Source: Plectrocnemia conspersa | Lineage: Eukaryota; Arthropoda; Insecta; Trichoptera; Polycentropodidae | Length of the DNA: 64,000 nucleotides | Direction of reading: 5' to 3' | Assembly: GCA_009617715.1 (NCBI GenBank) | Contig: VTFK01000188.1 | Span: 1,178,001-1,242,000, forward strand | In this document: positions 13,422 to 24,540 of the stretch, in pieces | Numbering within the stretch: the stretch's first letter is position 1 | Layout of the letters: each line of letters starts with the position of its first letter | Notes under the pieces: generated by a model | What the model was told of the DNA's origin: nothing | The model's input: only the letters and a program-made list of their open reading frames with translations | Databases searched by the model: none | Program-made: the position numbers and the translations under genes

Positions 13422-13470
13422 CTTTTTTTTGGTTCATGTTTAAAAATCGATTGACAATTTGCGTAATATT
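13422..13470 (+). repeat. hAT-like terminal sequence (CAGGGCTTTTTTT type)
   Basis: The sequence CAGGGCTTTTTTTTGG at 13422 resembles the inverse of the element end at 42315-42363 (AAAAAAAGCCCTG). A related ACGGCACCTTTTTT motif occurs at about 14330. No matching second end or target duplication was found nearby, so this is a solo or badly decayed terminus. Confidence 0.4.
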
Positions 13471-13540
13471 TTATTTCTTTATTTTTACTAAATATTACGT
13501 CATAAGATAAAACTACAATTTAAATTACGACATTCTTAGC

Positions 13541-13680
13541 AATATTACTATTTTCAATGAGTGAGAATCAAATGAAGCACATCTAAACAGAATTTTGCCC
13601 AATAGGAAAGTGCAAAAAACAATTATCCCTTCTCAGAAGTCAAAAGCAATAAAATCGTGCCGTCGCCGTCGCAGTGGGAA
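13541..13680 (-). repeat. Repeat family B unit (reverse copy)
   Basis: This is one copy of a unit that in forward orientation contains GACGGCACGATTTTATTGC, TTTTGACGTGGATTTTTGAC, TTCTGAGAAGGGATAATTG, a TTTTTTGCGCTCTCCTATTGG block and TCGTAATATTG. Other copies are at 20105 (+), 23678 (-), 35663 (+), 35798 (+, partial), 40990 (-), 41432 (-), 41551 (+) and 41674 (+). The family has no coding content. Confidence 0.8.
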
Positions 13681-14663
13681 AAATTTGTAATACTTATTTT
13701 TGCATAAGTAATAAAAGAAGACACTCAGATAATAAACCTTTCCGAAGGTGCTTCTGGCAGATGTTTGAAAAAATGCATACTTTCTCGGAAGATCGAAAGT
13801 ATTTTAATGACTTGCGAATTTGCGATTGTCTATTACTCTAACCAGCCGGTGTTTTTATCTTTGCTTTGGTGATCTAAGAATCCGCTCGGATAAGAATAAA
13901 TTACGCATGGGAATCGGCAGAATCTATTTTTCCTTTTCGATTACCCAAACTTTTTATTTTGTTCTTTTAAAGTAGCAACAGCTGTTATTGACAAATGTCT
14001 CGCGATTATTATTGCCAGCCAAAGGGTTCTTAATATTTTGTTAAAACAATTGGAAAATATCAATTCTGAGCTAAGCTCGAAATTTCAACGGGAAATTGAA
14101 GAGAAATGATATAATCGAAGGAACAAGACATTGATGTCATTAATTAAATATTTGCAAAATCCAGAATCTTTTATCAGTCAAAAAATATGACTTAATTAGT
14201 TATTCTTCAAAAGCAAAAATAAATAAATTTCATAAAAATATTGTTTATAGCAAAAGCTGCTTTAAAATAATTTAAATGATATTTGAATGAAATTTTCTTT
14301 ACTAAAAATGCTCGTTAAGAAGTGGGTTACGGCACCTTTTTTGTTTAAAAAAAACCTTGACAACAACGATCCTCAGATGAATTCGAAACGGTTTTCTTAT
14401 TAGTTGAACGCTTAAATTATACATTATTTTGTTTGTTTTTCGTTTTAAGTGTTTATCTCCATAACTACGTTAGTAAACATTTTTTTATTTAAATATAATA
14501 TCCAGTGCTTCATATGTGCATAAAAAATTAAAACTAGAACACGCAAACATGACATCAATGAAAACTGAAAGGTTAAACGCACCGTGACGTTTATTGTTTC
14601 TCTTTTTTATATTTTGCACTGTATTGTTTCGTATTTTTAACGCTGTCAAATTATGAATTACAG

Positions 14664-14810
14664 GTGCTACAAAATGTATAGGAACGAAAATTGGACGTAC
14701 AATAGAAAGAGAAGCAGCTGAAACAATTTCGCGTTATGATAAATATTTTCGCAAGCACATATCGCAGGATTTCTTGGAATGTTGTGTTTTCTATATAAAT
14801 AATTTATGAA
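14664..14810 (+). other. Possible cryptic or alternative exon in the Kdm3 intron
   Basis: After the acceptor-like ATTACAG at 14657-14663, a frame stays open for 48 codons to TGA at about 14808. It encodes GATKCIGTKIGRTIERE, then AAETISRYDKYFRKHIS and a Cys-containing tail. The frame is exactly the one that would follow Kdm3 exon b (one leftover G plus GT gives Gly), so inclusion would truncate Kdm3 after its N-terminal region. The peptide looks protein-like but I do not recognise it. The acceptor lacks a strong pyrimidine tract, and a transposon relic is equally possible. Confidence 0.22.
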
Positions 14811-15433
14811 GTAATTTAAATAATGGTAGGAAAAAAGCACACTTATGTAAATAGTAGACAATGAAAGCTGAATAAATATGTGTATTGTATTACTTATTTT
14901 CGAGCTTATCGATTATTTATGTAACTACGTGGTTGTTAATGATCAAATTTGCGCTTCAGAGAATCGTCTAGGATGAATCGTTTATAATCGATCGATTGTT
15001 GGCTCAGCTGAATTTGTCTATTGTGCATAAATGTATTTACTGTTTTAAAACGTGTGCAAATTTATTCTAGTTTTTTTTAAATGTTTATCGAGCGACAGTT
15101 GTTGTGGAAAATACCTTGACCTATGTCCATTAAATACTGAGTATTATATTTTTCCTTGATGCTTTAAGTTACTGCAGAGTTTCTTAGTATACTTTTTTAG
15201 GATTATTTTGAGATGAGTTTTCGGAATATTTGTTTATATAAGTAGTTTAAGTGAGATAGGGCTTGAGTTAATAATGTAAAACTATATTTTATGTTCAAAA
15301 TTTACTGCAATACTACATTTATTTTTATAGTAATGTATTTGTATCTCAACCATAATGTTTTCACTTTCTATTTACAGTTTATTTTTTGCCTATTCTCGCA
15401 ATTTTGTAATACCATCTTATTTATACATTTCAG

Positions 15434-15525
15434 TGGTCGAATCGATAATGCGCGGAGAATCCGTGGGCATAATGCCCAGAAGATCCCGGTCCGGAGCACT
15501 ACTCGCCAGAGAAGCCAACCAGGTG
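15434..15525 (+). CDS. Lysine-specific demethylase 3, internal exon c
   Basis: This 92-bp exon follows acceptor ATTTCAG and precedes a consensus donor GTAAGT. With the leftover G of exon b it gives 31 codons ending in phase 0. It encodes VVESIMRGESVGIMPRRSRS followed by GALLAREANQV, matching the KDM3 family segment in which VVHSLLKGENIGI is followed by a basic SRRRSR stretch. A donor after CAG (15523) is possible, but GTAAGT at 15526 fits better. The following family region is low-complexity and poorly conserved. No further exon is visible downstream in the window. Confidence 0.86.
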
Positions 15526-16183
15526 GTAAGTGTGACCATTAATCAATTTCATTCTCAATCTATATTCACCGTTTAACAACACCGCGTAATTAAATCTTCG
15601 ATTTTTGTTATGTCATCTGGCACGTTCGCCGCTTCGGTAACACGAAACGACAAAAATACGCGCTCTGATCGGCTTTTCCGCTCGTTACCGGGATTTTTTT
15701 TCCCGACAGAGCTTTCCCTTTCGTCCTTGAAAGCGCTTTATTAATATTCCTCGAAACCGTTACGTTCGCGTCGGAAAATTCGAATGCGACGCGAGCGGGT
15801 GTGGGTAGCAGAGATTGCTCTCCAGATGTTATTAAATATTCGGGAAAATTTTAATAAGGCAATAAATAGCGTTAAGAGACGTCGAGTTTGAGCTTTTGAG
15901 GAATTATTAATTATAATAAATGTTAAGGTTGCTTAAAAGCGTAAACAACATTTCATTCTTATTGTTTTCCATATCTAAAATTAATATACTTTTAATAATA
16001 TTAGATCATAATTACTAATAAAGACGCAAAGTTCATAACATATTTTAGTTTGGGATTGACCTATTATACCTTTATTTATTTTTAGCAATAGTAAAAGTAG
16101 CTTTTTATGTTAAAACAGTTAGACACTTTTTAGTATTGTTTATGAAGTTATTCGCGTACAAAAACGATTTTTTAAAGCGTTTA

Positions 16184-16600
16184 TTAGTGACAATAGCTTG
16201 TCTTCCACTCTGTATTCGTCATGAAAGTCACTCTATTCTGCTTCAAATTCACTATACCATTTTGACACATTTCACCAGTTTCTCCTTTCGCTTTCAACAG
16301 AAACAACCCACAATGGATTGCGTTCACGTTTGTATATTTTACTTTACGTGTATCCGTATCTTCGTCCGTATCTCCATCCGTATCTTCATCCAAAGAATCC
16401 AGTTTTCTACGAAGCGGATTTAACTCTGAATTCAGGAGCTGGACCATGGTTTTACGTTAAGAGAAAAGTGGTTGCTATTTTGATCTTCAATGGTCTGAAG
16501 TTTTTCAGCCTCCTCTTGAATTCGAGTTTGTATAAACTCAGTGAGTCCAAGTTGAAGTGTTATGTTAAAATTCTAGACGTGTTATCCGAAGTAAGTTATA
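16184..16600 (-). pseudogene. Unrecognised coding-like relic with an acidic repeat
   Basis: On the minus strand one frame reads LGLTEFIQTRIQEEAEKL then QTIEDQNSNHFSLNVKPW before a stop near 16440. A shifted frame continues as LDSLDEDTDGDTDEDTDTRK and then 45 more residues to 16184. The acidic part comes from a 12-base GATACGGA-type repeat occurring three times (about 16345-16390). The peptide composition, with charged helical and Trp-containing text, looks like genuine protein. The frameshift, the lack of splice signals and the lack of a start suggest a processed or transposon-borne pseudogene. I cannot name the family. Confidence 0.35.
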
Positions 16601-16760
16601 TAGGTTTTTTATACACATGGCTCCTACTAAGGGAGATTTAGGGCTCGCCCACTTTTTCTGCCACTATAAATCACTGGTCTGTGTGTAACCATAGTTTTTG
16701 CGATAGTATATAACTGTAATGTAAATCATTTTTATGACTGAATTGTGCTCGTGTGGCATG

Positions 16761-16780
16761 ACGAAGATTCTGATCTTCGT
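16761..16780. repeat. Perfect short hairpin
   Basis: ACGAAGAT, loop TCTG, ATCTTCGT: an 8-bp perfect stem with a tetraloop, just upstream of the repeat at 16795. No function is implied. Confidence 0.6.
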
Positions 16781-16794
16781 ATGTAAAGGGACAA

Positions 16795-16880
16795 CTGACC
16801 TGTCGATATTTATGACTTAATAGCGTAATATTGAGAATTCACGCTGGTGCGTAAATTTGACTAAATTAATTGAATTACTC
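16795..16880. repeat. Dispersed repeat shared with 44425-44500
   Basis: Both copies contain TTTATGACTTAATA followed by TCACGCT, GGTGCGT and AATTT with ACTAAA at similar spacing, in the same orientation. The matches are interrupted and suggest an old repeat, possibly a transposon end. The family is unknown. Confidence 0.5.
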
Positions 16881-18479
16881 CATTGTATGTATATGCCTGT
16901 TATCTTTCTTTTGTGATTTGTTTGTTGCTCGCATTCGAAAATTGCATTGTTTTGCGAAATCCGATTTTGGGGTGGTCCAATAAATAAACCGATAAAGTAC
17001 ATACTGCGTTTTTATAACAGAGGCCTTTAAATTGTTTTTTTTTTAATACTGCGTCGTGTGTATCTTATTGAATTTATAAAAAACTGGATTATCTGGAGCA
17101 AATTAATTTCATAGCCATTCATGTTATATTAACATACATAGATCAAAGACGATTATTCAGAAAGAGTATCACATACATAATATGTATTTTTACTCAACTT
17201 TAAAGCGATCTAAATATTTCAAGAAAGCAAACTTCCAACAAACGCAAACATTATTATAAAAAACGTCCGGAGAAATAGGATGGAGTAGTTATATTTTTCT
17301 CATTGTATCTATATATTAGTATTAAGAAATGTTCACGAAAAACATAGACGGAAATAACGCAGCCTGTTTAACTCACAAAGCTCGTTTTTTTTAGTAAACG
17401 TCAGTGCTCCTAAATAAAAAGTTTAAGCTAGTTGAATTGCGATTTTTGATAATTTATTCATAAACTACTTTTTTACCCAAAGATTTTGTATTGTTTTTTA
17501 ATGAATTTATTTAAAGAAATTTATAGATTTTTTTCTGAATTTAAATATTAGGAAGATTTACGTATTATATTGCTAGTTCGGGCGATAATCTCATAAGAAT
17601 CATTTAACTTTTAGATAATAGCGTTTGATATTTACTTTCCAAAACAACACATTGTCTACAAATAATATGTAATCACTCATTTATTGACTTGGTTTTTTTG
17701 TTCATACGATTAGGTCAATCAGTAAGGAGTTTATTTTATATATTCTGAATATAAACATATCTTAAAGAAAACTCCAGCTTTTTACCTTTGTTATATTATA
17801 AAACATATATATTATATTACAAAACATAAAAATATTATAATAAAAGTATGAGATACTGGAGTTGTAGTATTTTTAAGGGATAAATTTTAAATAGGGATAG
17901 AACCTGAATGTAGCTTTCAGAAATAATCTTAACGTGGTACGTTTTGTAAGCCTTTTTTATTCGTCATAAATTTCACAAAAATATCGTAAAAGTTAGTTCT
18001 ATTTTCGTGAACTATTCAATATCCGTGCCCTCTAGTTTTATATAGACGCATTAATATTTAAAAACGCACAAGTTGATTAACTGTAATTTTTTTTATTAAT
18101 GATTTATTTCCTTCTTCCATTTCCAAATGCTGCTGAACTCTATAAAATCTTTGTTGGTTATTTCTTCCACGACATATTTCACTATTAAATAATTCTAAGA
18201 CAGAGAAAAAAACGAATATGTATGCATACATATAAATGTATTATGGTAGTTTGTATGATGATTTAAAATAGAGTAATTATTGAATCGAAATAAATCGAGC
18301 CATTTCTGGACCACCCCAAACAAAGTTTCTATTTAATCCAACAAACACAGAACCCATCTATGGAAACGGCACCAGCTTTTAGAATTCATCCACGTCAAAC
18401 AAACCTCCGTGTCCCCCAGTTTACGATGACGAAAAATTTATTTTTGGACCCCTTCCAATTGTACACACATGTATCAAAT

Positions 18480-18960
18480 CGATATATACACACACTCGTA
18501 GGGGCTATCCCGACAAATTAGGCGTGTCCCGGGCGTGGTCGCTTTTAACGGGTGATTTATCAGGATTTCGGGCAGGCCGTCTCCCGGTCGTCTGTAGTGT
18601 TCATAGAGGGAGAGAGAAAGAGAGCTTTTCCGCCCACGGCGAGCTTTCGGCGACCCCGAGCGGGAAAAGTGGACCGCGAAAAGCCCTATTTTCTCTTCGT
18701 CGTGACACGTGCCAAGAAAGTGTAACGTTATCGCCATTTAAAAGTCGCCACCGGCTATTTTTAACCGAACGCCCGTGAGCCGTTTTCGTAACGTCATTCG
18801 TCGCGTTTTGCGATTATAAACACAGAGAGAAAACGTGCCATCCTGTATATGGTTTTGCCTTTGTTTCAGCGTTATTACGGTGGAAATCTGGCACTGTTCG
18901 TAAATTAAAATGTACTCGTAAAACGTGTTTAACCCTCTCAAAGCTCGAGCGACCTTGAAG
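18480..18960. other. GC-rich non-repetitive intronic block with a GAGA tract
   Basis: GC-rich sequence with CpGs and a purine run of GAGAGAGAAAGAGAG type near 18607-18625. Frames are open on both strands without recognisable protein. GAGA tracts are common in insect regulatory DNA. An enhancer is a reasonable inference but is unproven. Confidence 0.4.
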
Positions 18961-19429
18961 ACTTGGCATGGAGGCTAAAAACAGAACGATCCATTTATAA
19001 GTTTGTAATAAAAAAGTAATTATATTGTCGACGTAATTATTTGTAAAACATTCGAGAAATGTAATTACAAATAATACAGAAGTACTTTTTATTGTGATGT
19101 AATCATATTTTTGAGATCCCTGAATTTGAGATAACTATGAAAGCTAAATGTATTATTGGCCCTATTTTACCAGTTCTAAAATTATTACTTTTCCTTGAAA
19201 TCAGATTACATTATAAAATTTGATTTGAATCTAGTTTAACTATTTGAAGTGTATTGTTACTGCGGTAAATCATCTCTAATATTTACATTTAAAAGATTTT
19301 GTTAGATAAACTCATAAACTTGATAATATAACTACTTGGAGATAAAACAAAACTAGAAATCAAATCGCATATGAAGATAAACGCAGCAATAATTCACGAA
19401 TAGTTTTTTCAAGATACTTTATCTGTTCT

Positions 19430-19523
19430 TCATGTATTTAATCTTGTATAGTACTAAACCTGTTCCTGCACATTCAACGTCATTGATGTGCGTCTATAAG
19501 GGTTAAAACTATAATGAACATAC
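19430..19523. repeat. Dispersed repeat with conserved 24-nt palindrome, copy 1
   Basis: This aligns closely to 36525-36612 (same orientation). Both contain ATCTTGTAT, a GTACTAAACC or GTACAAAACC block, then a 24-nt near-palindrome beginning GCACATTCA and ending TGATGTGC (19468-19491 here), then GTCT and AACATAC. The palindrome is kept in both copies although its loop bases differ. Confidence 0.65.
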
Positions 19524-19547
19524 TGAGAAAATACATTTTTTTCAGTA

Positions 19548-19600
19548 CAGTGAAACCTCGAATTGCGAGTAATTTGATTTAAAATTGTTTCACAAAACAA
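19548..19600 (+). repeat. Pogo/Tigger-like terminal sequence
   Basis: After TA at 19546-19547 the sequence CAGTGAAACCTCGAATTGCG closely resembles pogo/Tigger inverted-repeat ends (CAGTGAAACCTCGA type). No matching inverse end was found nearby, so this is a solo end of a Tc1/mariner-superfamily element. Confidence 0.4.
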
Positions 19601-19904
19601 GAATATTTTAATCAATTTTGACTTGATAAACGAGCGATGTTTTGCAAAATCAGTAGTACGCATTGCGTCACTTTCTCCCTATCTGAGCTAATGATTTTTC
19701 TCGACAGTGGATATTTATTCTTACAGTAAATATACCTTTTGGAAAATAATTAACCACTCTTGTTGCTTATGGGTAATGCTCCTGATAATCCTCCAGATTT
19801 CGAGGACGACTTACTGGAGGAATTTGAATTCATTAAGATCAGGTTTCTTCCTTCCAACCCTACTCCAATAATTCAGTCCATGGATCAGAATTTCATTTCT
19901 AACT

Positions 19905-20447
19905 TCAAAAATCTATCCCGAAAATATTTTTTTAAATATTTCATTTTAGTAAAATCATATTTAAATACATTTTCACCAGTAGATATATATATTTTTATCA
20001 ATGAAAAAATAAATTATCTGGCAGGTGCTAGTAAGCTTATATGATTTCAACTTTTCTATATGTAGTAATACATACATATACAGTAAGGCGTCTTCGCAGT
20101 GGGTACACTGCGACGGCACGATTTTATTGCTTTTGACGTGGATTTTTTACTTCTGAGAAGTGATAATTGTTTTTTGCGCACTCCTATTGGGAAAAATTGG
20201 GTTCAGATGTACTTTATTCGATTCTCACTTGTAATATTTTTATAATAAGTCTTAATATATACGCTTGATAATCGAGCGATTTCTATATGGCAACTGGAAA
20301 TTTACTATATAGCAACACTGAGCAGCAAAGAAAATAAGACTTATTATCAAGTAAATATTTTGAGTAGAAATTTTTAATGCCTAATTAAAAATATGAGGCC
20401 CGGAATCATTATTTTTCCAAGGCTCGGGTTCGCACTCGGCGGCCCTG
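19905..20447 (+). mobile_element. hAT element copy, 5'-truncated, related to 22590-24100
   Basis: It shares, in order, a block around ATCCCGAAAATATTTTT (19914), TTATCTGGCAGGTGCTAGTA (20015), TTTCAACTTTTCTATATGTA (20045), a family B unit (20105-20255, forward), GGCAACACTGAGCAGC with flanks (20308), GAGTAGAAATTTTTAATGCC (20366) and the terminal CTCGGCGGCCCTG ending at 20447. All recur in the full element at 22590-24100. The next eight bases, CACGTTAT, would be the target duplication, but no left end is visible. The family B unit is inverted relative to the full copy. Confidence 0.7.
20105..20255 (+). repeat. Repeat family B unit (forward copy inside a hAT copy)
   Basis: It begins ACACTGCGACGGCACGATT and continues through TTTTGACGTGG, CTTCTGAGAAG and CTCCTATTGGG to the AATATTTTTATAATAAG end. 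It lies between hAT-derived blocks, showing that the unit travels inside that element. Confidence 0.8.
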
Positions 20448-21446
20448 CACGTTATCAAATATTGATGGAATATAGGGTTATATTGTTTGCATGGTGTCAC
20501 TGGTTGTTATCTCGATCATCACAACATCAAATGAAAACACTAAAAATGTTTATAATTAATAATATGTAGACTTGTTCTTCTGTCTAAGCTGTTGTTATTT
20601 TAGATTACAACAATAAATAAACATGTGAATCTGCAAAATCGAGCTTAAGTTCTTAAAGTTTCTTTGACCGACAGAAGACCATGACACAAAAGTGTATGGA
20701 CATTCGACACCGGTGCTAGAGGGACGCTTGTGATTCGTGCCAATTAATCTGAATTGCCCAATCGGCATTGTTTCAATTTAGACAGACGGACAGTCGAGAC
20801 AGGATAGACGAGTTTGTCGCTGCTGCTCATTCCGCGATGATGATTAATGGCCAATCTGACTTTGACGATAGAATCGAACGTCCTAGCACGAGGGGTCGGC
20901 GAACTGAGAGCGTTTCGTATAAATTAGGACATGCCCAAATACGTACCCTATCTACTGCCTACCCGCTGAAATTTGCATAATCGTTGCTAAGGCGTAATGA
21001 TTAATTCTAAGGTTTGGCATCACATACATTACATACAATTAATACCCGTTCCTATTCTCCAAGAAATTTATACAAGGTGTGCTGGGATAAGAATCTATTA
21101 AGTCGCATGCGCGTGTAAACCTTCTTTAAACTGTTGACTAAAATTAGTATTCAAGACCGGAAGTATTATGCTCAGCAGAACGTTAGTACATAGTAATACA
21201 GTATAGATTTAAATATGTATCGTTTTAAACGATTATCACGCTGTCGATTCATTCAAAATTATTTAGCATCGCTAATGATCCGCATTTTATCCCTGCGACA
21301 CAAAATTAATACTATTTTTTATAGCTTTGGTTCGGTCATTCTTAGGTTATTGAAATCAGCTCATCGTTGCATTAAGCTATACATACAAACTTACATGGTA
21401 AATTATTTGTTATCTGTATATAATATACTTAACGTATATTATATAC

Positions 21447-21652
21447 CAGGGCTGTGGAGTCGTTAAAAAAAAAAAACACGAGTCCGACTCAGAAAAGTTT
21501 AATTTTATCAGGTATTTTGAGTGTTCTTCTACATGTTTAATATTTATACATATATTTTTTTATTAATTTATATGTTGGCAAAAGTTAGTGTTATTTAAAT
21601 TGTTAAAATCGGAGCCAGAGTCGGTCAAATTTGAAACGACTCCACAGTTCTG
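21447..21652. mobile_element. 206-bp MITE with CAGGGCTGTGGAGTCG termini
   Basis: The left end CAGGGCTGTGGAGTCG and the right end CGACTCCACAGTTCTG are inverted repeats with one or two mismatches. Subterminal motifs GAGTCCGACTC and AGCCAGAGTCGG also mirror each other. The ends resemble hAT-superfamily MITEs. The flanking octamers TTATATAC and TTGACTAT do not match, so the target duplication has decayed or the ends are slightly off. There is no coding content. Confidence 0.75.
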
Positions 21653-22589
21653 TTGACTATTGATATTAACAATGACATTAAAATGTATCATAATAATGCT
21701 GTCAGAATTAGCGGATATATTTATAGCTTAAACAAAGTTTTCCGGTCTAGCACACAGATGCAATACGTTTCCCAGACGACTTTCCAAGGGAGTTCCAAGT
21801 TTTTAATTATGTATTTAGCATCGTGGATAGAGTTAGGAGAATAGCTCCAGAGCCTGAAGCTGCATTAATGTAGGTCAGACGTCATACGAAATGCAAATAA
21901 GGACGATTTTCAAAAGGTGGAAACGTTCGTAAGCACTCGTGCGATGCACACAAGTGTGATTACGTAAACGTGAACGTGAAGTGAAATAATTAAAATTCAA
22001 CATCTAACTAAGCAGTGTTATATAGCGCTATACGTTATTTGATTAAATTTAAAATTAATTAAGAAGCTCATTGATACGTATCGAATATCATTTGGGGAAT
22101 TCGCTTTCAAACGAAACCATGGAAATTGCTGAAAAAAATAAGATGATATAAATTTTATTTCGCTTTAGTATCACGCAGCTCATTTGTGGTGTTTCAATGC
22201 TTGATTAATTAACGTCAAAGGTTGAGAGTCTTCGTTTATGGGCAAAGTGCTACAATTATTTTATTGATTTGTCCATCAGCCAATATATTATAATATGAAC
22301 ATAAATATCTAATTGGTAATCCATTATGAAACAATTTTAACTTAACCTTTAGCGCTTTTAAGCGTCTATTTACGGGTGTTTCTAAATTAGGTCAGAATTT
22401 CCCTCTGATTCAATGTTTGTATTAAATGTTTTCTATTATAAGCTGCAAGGTTTTATTCAAGCTTTTATATAACGTAATCAAAGTTTTGAAATACTGTATG
22501 TTTTCTTTCACTTTAAATTCATTGAAACGCCTTGAAAAAGGTTATGTTTAAATTTACGAGCTTACTATTTTTTAATGTTCACGTACAAT

Positions 22590-24100
22590 CAGGCCTGCCG
22601 AGAGGGTGGAGGGTGAAGGGATAAATTCTCTAGGTACGACTCTAGAAAAAATATAGTAAGAATACATGTATAAAAAAAATAAAACCTGACCTCAAATAAT
22701 GATTCTGAACTAAACAAAAGTTGTTTGAGATGTACCTATATACTGATGTATTTCAGGAATAAGTTCCTTTAGACCTTTTATACATATTATGTAAGATATG
22801 AGAGGAACAGAACATTGCCTTCAAAAGTACCAACTTTTAATGTATACTTTCACAATAAACATTATTATTCAAAGGGACAGATTGTAGTTTTTTGTCGCGG
22901 TTCGTATGTGTTAAAATTTAATTGTAAATTATTGTTGACTTTTGAACGTTTAAAAAATATTAAACACGAGAGCAACTATTCAACGAATGTAAATTAGTAG
23001 AAGAAAATCTAGAAAAAACAGTCTCGAATTTATCCCGAAAATATTTTTTAAAATACGTCATTTCAGTCAAACCATACCGGAATACATATTCACCGGTAGA
23101 TATTTATTTTTACCAGTGAAAATATAAATTATCTGTCAGGTGCTAGTATAATGATATGATTTCAACTTTTCTATATGTAGTAATATATATTCATATTTAT
23201 ATACATATCATTATTTATTTGCATTCGTATATACATGTTACAGTGAATGTGTATTTTTTGATAAAGTTATATTTTCACTTGTAAAATACAAATACATTTT
23301 CACCAGTAGATATATATTTCTACTAGCACAAATATAATTTAACTGATAGGCGCTGATATGCTGTTCTAAAATGTCTATGAAGCTCAATTTAACAGTTGCG
23401 AAACGTCTATTTGCTGTTCAAACCCAAACCTAACTTAATAATAGTTCTACAACTAATAATAGTTTTAAAACTTTCATTAAATCAAGTCCAAAATACAAAC
23501 TAAGCCAACTCATCTCTCAGTGGAAAATAAGCGAAGAATAAGTACAGACAGAAATTGTATCTCACATATTGCTCCATAGTTTGTTTGCATTTCGATATAA
23601 TACTATGTTTTAAAAATATGATAGCTATCCTTACTGATATTACTATGGAACTTATATAAGAGGGCTGATTAAATTATATTCAAACCGAATTTTGGTAAAT
23701 AGGGGAGCGCAAAAATAATTATCACTTCTCAGAAGGCAAAAACTGACGTCAAAAGCAATAAAATCGTTACAAAAAGTCTTAAATAAACGCTTGATAATAA
23801 CCTGAACTGAAAATTCACTATATGGCAACACTGAGCAGCAAAGAAAACACGACTAATTATCAAAAAAATATAATGAGTAGATACTTTTAATAATTTTTAA
23901 AATTTTAATATGATTTCAGAAAATATGTCGCAACGGTAGCTAATTTTTATATTTATTTGTAGCATAGAAAGGGTAAACTTATACCTATTAAGATTTATTC
24001 GAGATATATTACGATGTTAAAAAATATATAAAATGACATTTTTGTCATGAGTTTTTTTCCATTGTTTTCCTAGGGCCCGGGCTCGCTCTCGGCGGCCTTG
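22590..24100. mobile_element. hAT-superfamily element, 1.5 kb, with intact 8-bp target duplication
   Basis: The termini CAGGCCTGCCGAGAG (left) and CTCTCGGCGGCCTTG (right) are inverted repeats with small differences, flanked on both sides by the identical octamer CGTACAAT (22582-22589 and 24101-24108). An 8-bp duplication with CAGG-type ends is diagnostic for hAT. No transposase remnant is recognised, so it is non-autonomous. Inside are, in order, a family A segment (22650-22860), a segment shared with 19905-20090 (23025-23205), a second CACCAGTAGATATATAT block (23295), a roughly 350-bp segment shared with 41106-41431 (23318-23677), a reverse family B unit (23678-23770) and a 3' segment shared with 20265-20447 and 27838-28036. 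Confidence 0.9.
23318..23770. repeat. Internal hAT segment with a second copy at 41106-41550
   Basis: About 440 bp match at high similarity to 41106-41550, including AATTTAACAGTTGCGAAACG, ATATTGCTCCATAGTTTGT and ATACTATGTTTTAAAAATAT blocks and the terminal reverse family B unit. A short piece also recurs at 55890-55950. Confidence 0.8.
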
Positions 24101-24108
24101 CGTACAAT

Positions 24109-24540
24109 AGATAAGATCAGTTTAAACATCCGCTTTCTCGCGCTCACCAGAGCACGCATCTTCATGCGTTTCATTTAAAAGCATCCACAATCTGACCACA
24201 ATGACTACTTTTACTTGGTTAGTTTTAGGTATTGGCATTGCTTTAAGCTCAGTGTCGGATTGTGAAATCCCAACAATTTATTTTATCAGCAATTTTACAA
24301 CCGGAATTCATGAATGTGCGCTAAATCAAATCTGTAGATCGATAGTGCACGAGCGCAACTGCAACATTCAATTTCTGCATTCGCATCACGTTCGTTCTCC
24401 GCCTCCGGTGTCGCTTCATACCTTCATACCTCCCCCGTGTCCCATATTTTGAATTTAATGCAACGTATACGTGTTCGCTTACATTAAGCGCTACATTTTA
24501 TGCCTGGAGCCCCCACTCTCAGCGAACTGGCTTTGTTTTG
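24109..24540 (+). other. Intronic stretch with a small signal-peptide-like frame
   Basis: After the hAT target duplication, an ATG at 24201 with A at -3 opens an 83-codon frame ending at 24452. It starts MTTFTWLVLGIGIALSSVSD: a hydrophobic core followed by a plausible cleavage site, then a short chain with four Cys. The C-terminal third is Pro/His-rich, as expected from random GC-richer sequence. No promoter, splice or family support exists, so I do not call it a gene. Confidence 0.2.

Larger units (their letters stand above)
11307..15433 (+). other. Kdm3 intron between exons b and c (4.1 kb)
   Basis: The intron runs from donor GTGAGT to acceptor ATTTCAG ending at 15433. It contains a CT-rich run near 11760-11780, a hAT-like end at 13422, a reverse copy of repeat family B (13541-13680) and a possible cryptic exon (14664-14810). 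I see only AT-rich intronic sequence in 11307-13420 and 14811-15433. Confidence 0.75.
15526..22589 (+). other. Putative Kdm3 giant intron, first part
   Basis: Beyond the listed items (pseudogene-like frame at 16184-16600, repeats at 16795, 19430, 19548, 19905 and 21447, GC-rich block 18480-18960) the sequence is AT-rich without supported genes. A moderately GC-rich tail (15600-15820) follows exon c directly. I see nothing specific in 15820-16180, 16880-18470, 18960-19430, 20450-21446 or 21653-22580. A 70-codon frame at 20768-20980 lies in a GC-richer patch and is unrecognised. Confidence 0.6.
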
